This document shows, piece by piece, positions 25,228-32,116 of a stretch of DNA of 35,515 nt. The notes under the pieces are model-generated. The model had not been told where the DNA came from. It saw only the letters and a program-made list of their open reading frames with translations, and did no database searches. Source of the DNA: an uncultured Blautia sp. (GTDB lineage Bacteria > Bacillota > Clostridia > Lachnospirales > Lachnospiraceae). Positions within the stretch are counted from its first letter, which is position 1, and each line of letters starts with the position of its first letter. The position numbers and the translations under genes are program-made. The DNA lies in assembly GCA_934371915.1 (NCBI GenBank), contig CAKROE010000018.1, forward strand, positions 1 through 35,515. The letters run 5' to 3'.

Positions 25228-25250
25228 TGCTGCTTACAGCGTAAACAGCA
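25228..25250 (-). promoter_or_regulatory. Dyad in the leader of the hydrolase operon
   Basis: TGCTGCTTAC and GTAAACAGCA flank AGC, a 10-bp inverted repeat with one mismatch, 26 bases upstream of the first gene. Its size and position suit a dimeric repressor operator. No T tract is present, so a terminator is unlikely. Confidence 0.4.
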
Positions 25251-25413
25251 TGGAGTTAAAATACTGCAACATATTGTAGCAGATTCAATCGGAAAATACC
25301 AGAGCCGTTCCAGTAAATAATCAGTCTGTCTGGAAAATTTATGCCTGTCTGTACTGCCGGATCATTCGACAAAATATTACCCCAAAAGCTCGTTGACAGT
25401 GTAATGGTAGTAG

Positions 25414-25594
25414 GTTATCATAGAACAAAAGAGAGCTGAAATATCTATACACCAATCTTTTGAAAAATCTTGGCGCATCGCCGGTAGTTTCATTAAGAAT
25501 AAAAAATATACGGCAGTGCTGAGAATTGCTTCATATGTGGAATGATCAAGAGTTGAAAAAATTGCCCCCATTAAGATAGAAGAAAGGAGATATC
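25414..25594 (+). pseudogene. Possible decayed DUF4160 gene
   Basis: The 390-base gap before the DUF2442 gene has one plus-strand frame with protein-like content: QKRAEISIHQSFEKSWRIAG, then KNKKYTAVLRIASYVE. A TGA follows at 25543-25545, then SRVEKIAPIK. The ending resembles the KIEPL-type C-terminus of DUF4160 proteins, which are usually encoded just before DUF2442. No ribosome site or start is visible. A weak, by-eye call. Confidence 0.25.
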
Positions 25595-25843
25595 ATGATT
25601 CCAAGAATAAAAAGTGTAAAACCACTGAGTTCATTTTTTCTGGAAGTAGTATTTGACGATGGGAAAAAATGTATATATGATGTGGAAGAAGATATAAAGC
25701 AGATCAAAAGTTATGAAGAACTGCGAAATATACCGGGACTATTTCAGCAGGTGAAGTTAGACACCAGTCGCACCTGTGTGTTTTGGAATGAGAATATAGA
25801 TCTTCCAAGTGATACTATTTATGAATATGGAAAAGTTGTTTGA
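25595..25843 (+). CDS. DUF2442 family protein
   Basis: 82-residue protein of the DUF2442 family, recognised from the early KSVKPLSSFFLEVVFDDGKK and the C-terminal FWNENIDLPSDTIYEYG. The family is commonly paired with DUF4160 in toxin-antitoxin-like or phage-derived units; here the partner seems lost. AAAGGAGAT precedes the ATG. It is small, soluble and lacks a signal peptide. Its start lies within the readable tail of the possible partner relic, which would fit an ancestral overlapping pair. Confidence 0.8.
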   Translation: MIPRIKSVKPLSSFFLEVVFDDGKKCIYDVEEDIKQIKSYEELRNIPGLFQQVKLDTSRTCVFWNENIDLPSDTIYEYGKVV

Positions 25844-25898
25844 AAACTGAAAAGAGTCATCGCAATGTCAGTATTGCTATACCGGAAACTTTAAAAGG

Positions 25899-25916
25899 TT
25901 AATTTTTAAAAATTAA
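25899..25916 (+). promoter_or_regulatory. AT-only palindrome upstream of the RpiB-family gene
   Basis: A perfect 18-bp palindrome, TTAATTTTTAAAAATTAA, ends 21 bases before the ATG and just before the ribosome site. It may be an operator or simply AT-rich leader. It does not match the LacI-type operators downstream. Confidence 0.3.
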
Positions 25917-25937
25917 AATATCAAGGAGGAAAACAAG

Positions 25938-26414
25938 ATGAAGATTATTATGGGAGCAGATCCGGCGGGATTTGAACTGAAAAACGCAATCAAAGAGGAT
26001 CTGTTAAAGAGAGGATACGAGATCATGGACATTGATCCGGACGAGCCGGTGCTGTTTCAGGAGGCTGCAAAAGCAGTTGCAAGAGGTGTCCAGAGCAAAG
26101 AGTATGAGCGTGGGATTGCCATCTGTGGAACAGGAATGGGAGTAAGCATCATCTGCAATAAGCACAGAGGTGTTTATGCAGCATTATGCGAAAGCATTTA
26201 TCAGGCCAGAAGGGCAAAAGTTGTCAATAACACCAATGTACTCTGTATGGGTGGATTTATCATTGGCAATGAGATGGGGCGTGAAATGGCACGCGCATGG
26301 CTGGAAGCTGAGCATATGGTAGGACTGGATCCTGAGATGGCCAGAATCGTTGAGAAAGAATTTGATGAGCTGGTCGAGTTTGAGAATGAGATGTACGGGG
26401 ATTCCAGACAGTGA
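25938..26414 (+). CDS. RpiB/LacA/LacB family sugar-phosphate isomerase, atypical
   Basis: 158-residue cytoplasmic isomerase that interconverts an aldose phosphate and a ketose phosphate. The base Cys63 in AICGTGMGVSI and the phosphate-contact segment NKHRGVYAAL are present. Two usual RpiB histidines are not: the N-terminal DHAG-type motif reads ADPAGFELK, and the later H-N-D/N-A-N region reads AKVVNNTNVLCMGG. The DYPHYA-type stretch is also replaced. Variation at these places is known in LacA and in tetrose-phosphate isomerases (EryI/DerI), so ribose 5-phosphate should not be assumed as substrate. AAGGAGG precedes the ATG. It is upstream of, and probably co-regulated with, the LacI sugar locus. 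Confidence 0.82.
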   Translation: MKIIMGADPAGFELKNAIKEDLLKRGYEIMDIDPDEPVLFQEAAKAVARGVQSKEYERGIAICGTGMGVSIICNKHRGVYAALCESIYQARRAKVVNNTNVLCMGGFIIGNEMGREMARAWLEAEHMVGLDPEMARIVEKEFDELVEFENEMYGDSRQ

Positions 26415-26491
26415 TTTGTTTAAAATACACAAAAGGCATATGCTGAATATGTTGAAATGTACAGAAAGCACAAAAGAAATGACGGAACTGG

Positions 26492-26520
26492 TTGACAAAC
26501 TGATTTGCTTGTCCTATAAT
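26492..26520 (+). promoter_or_regulatory. Consensus sigma-A promoter of the lacI-type gene
   Basis: TTGACA (26492-26497) and TATAAT (26515-26520) match consensus in all twelve positions with a 17-base spacer. The predicted start point falls inside the operator that follows, giving tight autorepression of a very strong promoter. Confidence 0.9.
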
Positions 26521-26527
26521 ACCAAAT

Positions 26528-26543
26528 ATAGAAACCGGTTACA
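26528..26543 (+). promoter_or_regulatory. LacI-family operator 1 (autoregulatory)
   Basis: ATAGAAACCGGTTACA, with central CCGG and near-palindromic GAAACCGGTTAC, lies eight bases downstream of the -10 box. An identical 16-base copy occurs at 27634-27649 before the catabolic operon. Confidence 0.85.
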
Positions 26544-26570
26544 TTTACGGAGTGACCTGGAGGACAGCGT

Positions 26571-27581
26571 ATGAGTAACTTGACGATTATGGATATTGCA
26601 AGAGAAGCAGGGGTTTCCAAAGCCACTGTTTCCAGAGTAATAAATAATTCAGGAGCAGTAAGCCCAAAGACAAAAGAACGGGTGTTGGAGATTATTAAAG
26701 AAAATAAGTTTTCTCCATCTGCTACTGCACGTAATCTTTCAAAAGGTACTTCATCAGCAATCGGTTTTGTTGTCCCGGAGATAGATAACCCTTTCTTTGG
26801 TGAGATACTTCGGGGTGTAACAGAAATCACAGACAAAAATAATCTGACACTGATCTGTTGTAACACAGACGATGAACGGGAGAAAGACCACAGGGCACTG
26901 GATCTTTTCAAAGAGAACCGTGTCAGGGGAATCCTGTATACACCGGCAATTGATTACACGGATAAGAAGGATCGGAAGAACCTGATCCGGACATTTGATG
27001 AGATTAATGTACCGGTGATCGTTATGGATCGAAATATCAATCTTCCAAATGTAGACGGAGTTTACTTCAATGACTATCAGGGGATATATGATGCGACAAA
27101 AGCACTGATCGGGGCAGGACATACAAAGATCGGAATCATAAATGCTGATCTTGAAAAGCCTCTGGCAAGAGACAGACAGAAGGGCTTCACAGATGCAATG
27201 GAGCAGGCCGGTATTCCAATCAGAGAAGATTATATTTTGGCAGGTGATTTCCATGCAACCAAAGCATATCACTTATCCAGAGAGCTTCTGGCTATGGAAG
27301 ACAGACCGACGGCAGTGCTCACATGTAATAACCGCACGACGTTAGGTTTTCTGAAAGCATTGTCAGAGCGAGGTGAATCAGTACCGGATGATATCGTATG
27401 TTTCGGGCTGGATCGTATTGAAACGCTGGAGCTTCTGGGGAATAACTACAATTTTATCGAACGTGATGCCATGAAGATGGGACGTGAAGCAATCAAACTT
27501 CTGATCAACAGAATGGCATTTCCGGACAGACCCAAAATGGAAGTGGTTTTGGATACGAAACTAATTATCAATAAATTATAA
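26571..27581 (+). CDS. LacI-family transcriptional repressor
   Basis: 336-residue repressor. The N-terminal helix-turn-helix and hinge helix read MDIAREAGVSKATVSRVINN and SPSATARNLSKGTSSAIGFV. A sugar-binding core of the periplasmic-binding-protein fold follows (VVPEIDNPFFGEILRGV, VIVMDRNINLPNVDGVYFND), with the late CFGLDRIETLELL segment. The effector is probably a sugar or sugar phosphate of the downstream pathway. Two identical operators, one over its own promoter and one before the PHI-importer operon, are its likely targets. GGAGG sits nine bases before the ATG. A 17-bp AT-rich hairpin begins at the stop codon. Confidence 0.93.
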   Translation: MSNLTIMDIAREAGVSKATVSRVINNSGAVSPKTKERVLEIIKENKFSPSATARNLSKGTSSAIGFVVPEIDNPFFGEILRGVTEITDKNNLTLICCNTDDEREKDHRALDLFKENRVRGILYTPAIDYTDKKDRKNLIRTFDEINVPVIVMDRNINLPNVDGVYFNDYQGIYDATKALIGAGHTKIGIINADLEKPLARDRQKGFTDAMEQAGIPIREDYILAGDFHATKAYHLSRELLAMEDRPTAVLTCNNRTTLGFLKALSERGESVPDDIVCFGLDRIETLELLGNNYNFIERDAMKMGREAIKLLINRMAFPDRPKMEVVLDTKLIINKL

Positions 27582-27625
27582 AAATTATATGCAAATACGG
27601 AATTATCTTATTTGCATATAATTTT
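27581..27625 (+). terminator. AT-rich hairpin after the repressor gene
   Basis: A perfect 17-bp stem (27581-27597 with 27609-27625) around an 11-base loop begins at the last base of the stop codon and ends in T's. It likely terminates the repressor transcript. Because it is so AT-rich, an extra regulatory role is possible. Confidence 0.65.
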
Positions 27626-27633
27626 TACACAAA

Positions 27634-27649
27634 ATAGAAACCGGTTACA
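27634..27649 (+). promoter_or_regulatory. LacI-family operator 2
   Basis: Identical over 16 bases to the operator at 26528-26543, located ~85 bases before the PHI gene. The promoter is uncertain; the best -10 candidate is TAAAAT at 27675-27680 with a weak TTAAAT at 27653-27658. Confidence 0.85.
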
Positions 27650-27700
27650 CAATTAAATAAAACAAAAAATGCTGTAAAATAAGCACTTTTTCACATTAAA

Positions 27701-27715
27701 TTGGAAACGATTTCA
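27701..27715 (+). promoter_or_regulatory. CcpA catabolite-response element (cre)
   Basis: TTGGAAACGATTTCA fits the cre consensus WTGNAANCGNWNNCW at every fixed position. It lies just before the ribosome site of the PHI gene, downstream of the likely promoter, where CcpA would block elongation when preferred sugars are present. Confidence 0.75.
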
Positions 27716-27732
27716 AAATAGGAGGTATAAAG

Positions 27733-28296
27733 GTGAACGACAGATTTAAAGAACTGAGCACACAGTGCATGAAAGAACTGACAGAAGTATTTGAGCGAAT
27801 GGATGACTCAAATGTAAGAGAACTTCTGGAAGAGATTAAAAAGACACCGAGAATTTTTCTTCTGGCAGCAGGACGTGAGGGACTTGCAACAAAGTCTTTT
27901 GCAATGAGACTGATGCATCTTGGCAAAGAGTCTTTCTGGATCTGGGATGATACAACTCCTTCCATAGGAGAAGGCGACCTGATGATCTGTGCATGTGGTT
28001 CCGCAAATGTAGGACATGAAAACTATGTGGCAGATATGGCAAAGAAGAATGGTGCAAAACTTGCACTGATCACACCTTCTTCCGAAGGATTTTTACTTTC
28101 CATTGCAGATATGGTAGTAAATGTTCCGGCAGCAGCTTATAAGGCAGTTGGAGATTTCGTACCATCCGAACAGCTGATGGGAAATCTTTTTGAGCAGACA
28201 TTATTTATTTTCTACGACATCCTGGTAATGATGCTCCGTGAAGAAATGGACATCAAACCGGAAGAGATGGTCGCACGCCACAGAAATGTGGAATAA
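27733..28296 (+). CDS. 6-phospho-3-hexuloisomerase-like SIS-domain protein
   Basis: 187-residue single-SIS-domain protein of HxlB length. In known members it interconverts D-arabino-3-hexulose 6-phosphate and fructose 6-phosphate. Motifs include RIFLLAAGREGLATKSFAMR, DLMICACGSANVGHENYVAD and the C-terminal FVPSEQLMGNLFEQTLFIFY, which resembles the catalytic-end helix of PHI enzymes. The start is GTG with AGGAGGT seven bases upstream. No 3-hexulose-6-phosphate synthase is nearby, so a role in formaldehyde fixation is unlikely and a catabolic role is inferred. It is the first gene of the importer operon, controlled by LacI operator 2 and cre. Confidence 0.8.
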   Translation: MNDRFKELSTQCMKELTEVFERMDDSNVRELLEEIKKTPRIFLLAAGREGLATKSFAMRLMHLGKESFWIWDDTTPSIGEGDLMICACGSANVGHENYVADMAKKNGAKLALITPSSEGFLLSIADMVVNVPAAAYKAVGDFVPSEQLMGNLFEQTLFIFYDILVMMLREEMDIKPEEMVARHRNVE

Positions 28297-28313
28297 CTGA
28301 GAACCCTTTGGGG

Positions 28314-28335
28314 AAACGCGGGAAACGCGGTTTTT
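28314..28335 (+). other. Weak hairpin with tandem GGAAACGCG repeat
   Basis: GGAAACGCG is repeated in tandem (28312-28329) and followed by GTTTTT. The two CGCG tetrads can pair around GGAAA with a short AAA/TTT extension. It may be a leaky terminator or attenuator between the PHI and binding-protein genes. Confidence 0.3.
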
Positions 28336-28371
28336 ACAATTATAAACTTTCAATTAAAAGGAGGAAACAAC

Positions 28372-29421
28372 ATGAAAGCAAAGAAGGTAGCAGCAGTAGC
28401 ATTAACGGCAGCCATGACCGTATCAATGGCAGCATCTGTGAATGTATTCGCAGCGGACGGATATGATCCGGCAGATTTCAAATCCGACAAAGATTCATCC
28501 GAATGGACAATTGCAGTTGTAACAAAAGACAACACAGCAAACTGGTTCAAACGTATGGAAGTTGGTGTAAATGAGTTCGGCGAAGAAACCGGAATCAACG
28601 TAATCCAGAAGGGACCTGCAAATGCAGACGCAGCTTCTCAGGTTCAGGTTATTGACGATATGATTAACCAGGGTGTTGACGCTCTCTGCGTAGTTCCGAT
28701 CGACCCGGGCGCAATTGAAGCATCCCTGAAAAACGCAATGGACAAAGGTATCGTTGTTGTAACACATGAAGCATCCAACCAGGTAAATACACTGTATGAT
28801 ACAGAAGCATTTACAGCAGATGATTTCGGTGCAGCTCTTATGGACGCACTTGCAGCTGATATGGGCGAAGAAGGAAAATATGCTGAAATGGTTGCTTACA
28901 CAACAAGTACTACACATATGGAATATGCAAATGCAGAGAAAAAACGTCAGGAAGAAGCTTATCCGAACATGGAACTGATCAATGACGGCGCTGTTCCGAC
29001 ATGTGAATCTGAAGAAAGTATTGATACAGCTTACGAGCGTGCAAAAGAAGTTCTTAAAGCTAACCCGGATCTGAAAGGATTCACAGGTGTTGCTTCTACT
29101 GACTGCCCAGGTATCGCAAAAGCAGTTGAAGAACTTGGTCTTGATGTAAAAGTTGTTGGTGTTGGTACTCCTAACGAATTTAAACCATATGTAGAATCTG
29201 GCACAATCTCCACAATCAAACTGTGGGATCCAAAAGATTCCGGATATATCATGTGCAAAGTTGCTTCCATGATTCTTGGCGGCGAAACAATTGAAGAAGG
29301 CGCAGATCTTGGTCTTGACGGATACAACAGCATCACAATCAGCGAAGGCGACAACAAGTGCATCATCGGACAGGCTGACCTTACAATCACAAAAGACAAC
29401 ATTGATGACTATGACTTCTGA
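28372..29421 (+). CDS. Sugar ABC transporter substrate-binding protein (RhaS/LsrB-like)
   Basis: 349-residue exported receptor. The signal peptide MKAKKVAAVALTAAMTVSMA ends at a typical AxA site (VFAA before DGYD). No Cys is present near it, so it has no lipobox and may be released or held by the importer. The mature part has WTIAVVTKDNTANWFKRMEV, DALCVVPIDPGAIEASLKNA and KLWDPKDSGYIMCKVASMIL, typical of the branch of the family that includes rhamnose and autoinducer-2 receptors. GGAGG lies eight bases before the ATG. Biased codons indicate high expression. A hairpin downstream separates it from the ATPase gene. Confidence 0.9.
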   Translation: MKAKKVAAVALTAAMTVSMAASVNVFAADGYDPADFKSDKDSSEWTIAVVTKDNTANWFKRMEVGVNEFGEETGINVIQKGPANADAASQVQVIDDMINQGVDALCVVPIDPGAIEASLKNAMDKGIVVVTHEASNQVNTLYDTEAFTADDFGAALMDALAADMGEEGKYAEMVAYTTSTTHMEYANAEKKRQEEAYPNMELINDGAVPTCESEESIDTAYERAKEVLKANPDLKGFTGVASTDCPGIAKAVEELGLDVKVVGVGTPNEFKPYVESGTISTIKLWDPKDSGYIMCKVASMILGGETIEEGADLGLDGYNSITISEGDNKCIIGQADLTITKDNIDDYDF

Positions 29422-29463
29422 TTTTCGAATCAGTAAGTAACCCGTAGATAAGTAAATTTATGC

Positions 29464-29510
29464 ATATTGTTACAGTTCAGACCGTAAATCTGGACTGTAA
29501 CAATATTTTT
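29464..29510 (+). terminator. Long hairpin between binding-protein and ATPase genes
   Basis: An 18-bp stem (29464-29481 with 29489-29506, one G-T pair) around CCGTAAA is followed by TTTT. Its place suggests partial termination or transcript protection, giving more binding protein than ATPase. Confidence 0.75.
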
Positions 29511-29587
29511 GCAAAAAATTCAGGAAAAAACCAAAAATTCCATTAGTTTTATTCATTTAAATAGGAAAGGAAAGGCAGGATGATAGG

Positions 29588-31069
29588 ATGGAAAATATTC
29601 TTTCAGTAAAACAGATAAAGAAGTCATTCGGCGGAGTACATGCATTGAAAGGGGTTGACCTTACAATCAAAAAAGGCGAGACACATTGTCTGGCAGGAGA
29701 AAATGGTTGTGGTAAGTCAACAATAATCAAGGTAATCTCCGGATTTTATAAACCGGACGGAGGAAGTATCGAAGTAGACGGAAAAGCGTATCCGGTTATG
29801 ACACCGGCAGAAGCGATCAAAGCAGGAATCCAGGTAATTTATCAGGATTTTTCCATCTTCCCAAACCTGACTGTTATTGAAAACCTGGCATTCAATCAGG
29901 TAGTTGCTAATAAGAAAAAATTCGTAAACAAAAAAGAATTCAGAAGAATCGCAGAAGAAGCAGTTGCCAAGATCAATTTTGATGTAGATCTGGATGCACT
30001 GGTAGAAACACTTCCGGTTGCAGACAAGCAGCTGATCGCCATTTCAAGAGCACTTCTTGACAATGCAAAACTGATCATCATGGACGAACCGACAACAGCC
30101 CTTACCAAAAAAGAAGTAAAACGTCTGTTTGAGATCATTGCACAGCTTAAAGAAAATGGCGTAACAATTCTTTTTGTTTCTCATAAGCTGGACGAGGTAT
30201 TCGAAATCTCTGACAGTATTACAATCATGAGAAACGGCGAAAACGTCATCAGTTGTCCGACTTCAGAAATGACAGAAGAGAAATTTGCTTATTATATGAC
30301 CGGACGTCATTTTGAGGACAAACAGGATGATACAGATGCAAAGAAAATCGGAAAAACTGTTCTGGAGGTAGATAAATTATCCGCTCCGGGATTTGAAAAT
30401 ATCAGCTTTGATCTTCATGAAGGAGAAATCCTCGGAATTACCGGACAGTTGGGATCAGGACGAACAGAGCTGTCACTGGCTCTTTCCGGAATGCTGAAAC
30501 CAACAGAAGGAACCATCAAACTGGAAGGCAAAGATGTAAAATTTAAATCTGTAACTCAGGCACAGAAGATGGGTATTTCGCTTGTGCCGGAAGACAGACT
30601 GACAGAAGGTCTGTTCCTTCCGCAGTCTATTGTAGACAATATCACTGTTACCAGACTGGATGATATCGCGACAGCAGGCGGAATTGTAAATAAAGACAAA
30701 GTCCTGAAAGAATCTGCAGACTGGGTTAAGGATCTGGGTGTTGCAACAAAAGACCACACTTTCCCGGTAGCAACACTTTCCGGTGGTAACCAGCAGAAAG
30801 TTGTGCTGGCACGTGCACTTGCAACAAGCCCGAAGGTTCTGATCCTGAACGGACCGACCGTCGGTGTTGATATCGGTGCAAAATACGACATTCACAATCT
30901 GCTTAAGAAACTGGCAGCACAGGGTATGGCTGTTATCGTTGTATCTGATGATACAGCAGAAGTCATTGCAACATGTGACCGTGTTGTGATCATGCAGGGC
31001 GGATGTATTACAGGAAGACTTGAAAAATCTGAACTGACTGAGCAGAATCTTGCTGCGGCAGCAAATTAA
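29588..31069 (+). CDS. Sugar ABC transporter ATP-binding protein with altered second Walker B
   Basis: 493-residue tandem ATPase of the RbsA type. Domain 1 is complete: Walker A GENGCGKST and Walker B IIMDEPTTALT, with a weak signature LPVADKQLIAISRAL. Domain 2 has P-loop GQLGSGRTE and a full signature LSGGNQQKVVLARAL. Its Walker B reads LILNGPTVGVDIGAK, so the usual Asp-Glu pair is Asn-Gly and the catalytic glutamate is missing. ATP hydrolysis would then depend on one composite site. I believe this variant recurs in some Clostridial sugar importers, so it may be a family trait rather than decay. It is followed after 20 bases by the first permease gene. Confidence 0.92.
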   Translation: MENILSVKQIKKSFGGVHALKGVDLTIKKGETHCLAGENGCGKSTIIKVISGFYKPDGGSIEVDGKAYPVMTPAEAIKAGIQVIYQDFSIFPNLTVIENLAFNQVVANKKKFVNKKEFRRIAEEAVAKINFDVDLDALVETLPVADKQLIAISRALLDNAKLIIMDEPTTALTKKEVKRLFEIIAQLKENGVTILFVSHKLDEVFEISDSITIMRNGENVISCPTSEMTEEKFAYYMTGRHFEDKQDDTDAKKIGKTVLEVDKLSAPGFENISFDLHEGEILGITGQLGSGRTELSLALSGMLKPTEGTIKLEGKDVKFKSVTQAQKMGISLVPEDRLTEGLFLPQSIVDNITVTRLDDIATAGGIVNKDKVLKESADWVKDLGVATKDHTFPVATLSGGNQQKVVLARALATSPKVLILNGPTVGVDIGAKYDIHNLLKKLAAQGMAVIVVSDDTAEVIATCDRVVIMQGGCITGRLEKSELTEQNLAAAAN

Positions 31070-31089
31070 GGAAAGGGAGTGAAATATAA

Positions 31090-32115
31090 ATGAAAGGATT
31101 CAACTGGAAAAAAATCACCAAACAGTCCGAATTTTATGTATTTCTGATCATTGTTGTTTTATCAGTCATTATTCAGATTCGTTCCGGATTGTTCTTTGCA
31201 AATAACAATATTGTGGATATCATGAGATCCATGATCGTACCATGTATTTATGCTTTATGTGCGTTTCTTGCATTTATCAGTACAGGACCTGATGTTTCGT
31301 TCCCTCTGATCGCTGCACTGAGCAGTTACCTTGCAATTACTATTACATACAAAACAGGATATGACGGACCTTGGATCGTAGTATTTATCATTGGTATGTT
31401 CTTTGGTGCTCTGATGGGAGCTCTCAACGGATTTATCATTGTAAAATACAAATTCTCGAGCCTGATCGTAACACTTGGTACTTCATCTATTTTCAGTGGT
31501 CTTCTCCTTGGTGCATTCGAGGCAGAACGTATGGATCTTCCGGATACACTCCAGAGATTTGGAAAAGCGTCTCTCCTTACCGTAAAAAATGCAAAAACAG
31601 GACTTGGATCTACTCTTCCGATGACGTTCCTGCTTATGATAGTACTTTACATTATTGTATATTTCGTCCTGAATTATACGATGGTTGGCCGAGGTGTATA
31701 TGCTATCGGTGGTGATGAGGTTTCAGCAGAAAGAGCCGGATTTGCCGTAAAGAAAATCCGTTTTGGCATTTTTGTAGTAAATGGTATGCTGGCAGCAGTA
31801 GCTGGTCTTTCCTATGCAGTTATGTCCATGAGATACCTCCCGACTGAGTATGCAGGAGCAGAAATGAATGTTATCGCTGCAATCATTCTTGGTGGTACAA
31901 GACTGAACGGTGGTGTGGGTACTCTGAAAGGATGTATCCTCGGTACATTACTTCTTACCATGGTATCAAACAGTCTGATCCTTCTCGGAATCTCTGTTTA
32001 CTGGCAGAAAGTATTTATCGGTGCGATCATTATCATTGGTACTGCAATCTCTGTAATGCAGAGCCATAATGCAAAGATCGGCAAGGCAAAAACAGGAAAG
32101 AAGGAGGCAGCATAA
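31090..32115 (+). CDS. Sugar ABC transporter permease (BPD_transp_2 family)
   Basis: 341-residue membrane subunit with about nine hydrophobic segments, starting YVFLIIVVLSVIIQIRSGLF. Family features are CAFLAFISTGPDVSFPLIAA near the first cluster, YAIGGDEVSAERAGFAVKKI in the cytoplasmic loop and IILGGTRLNGGVGTLKGCIL late in the chain. A basic tail (IGKAKTGKKEAA) ends it. GGGAG precedes the ATG. The ribosome site of the next permease lies inside its last codons, so the two are translated as a coupled pair. Confidence 0.92.
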   Translation: MKGFNWKKITKQSEFYVFLIIVVLSVIIQIRSGLFFANNNIVDIMRSMIVPCIYALCAFLAFISTGPDVSFPLIAALSSYLAITITYKTGYDGPWIVVFIIGMFFGALMGALNGFIIVKYKFSSLIVTLGTSSIFSGLLLGAFEAERMDLPDTLQRFGKASLLTVKNAKTGLGSTLPMTFLLMIVLYIIVYFVLNYTMVGRGVYAIGGDEVSAERAGFAVKKIRFGIFVVNGMLAAVAGLSYAVMSMRYLPTEYAGAEMNVIAAIILGGTRLNGGVGTLKGCILGTLLLTMVSNSLILLGISVYWQKVFIGAIIIIGTAISVMQSHNAKIGKAKTGKKEAA

Positions 32116-32116
32116 A

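Noticed and set aside
25377..25571. A 64-codon minus-strand frame before DUF2442
   Set aside because: No ribosome site and no recognisable content; the opposite strand gives a more protein-like reading.
27733..28296. The SIS protein as part of formaldehyde-fixing ribulose monophosphate pathway
   Set aside because: No 3-hexulose-6-phosphate synthase is seen in the window, and the neighbours are a sugar importer and LacI repressor.
29464..29510. The long hairpin as a riboswitch
   Set aside because: It is a simple single stem with a 7-base loop and no multi-helix aptamer; its place between cistrons fits partial termination better.
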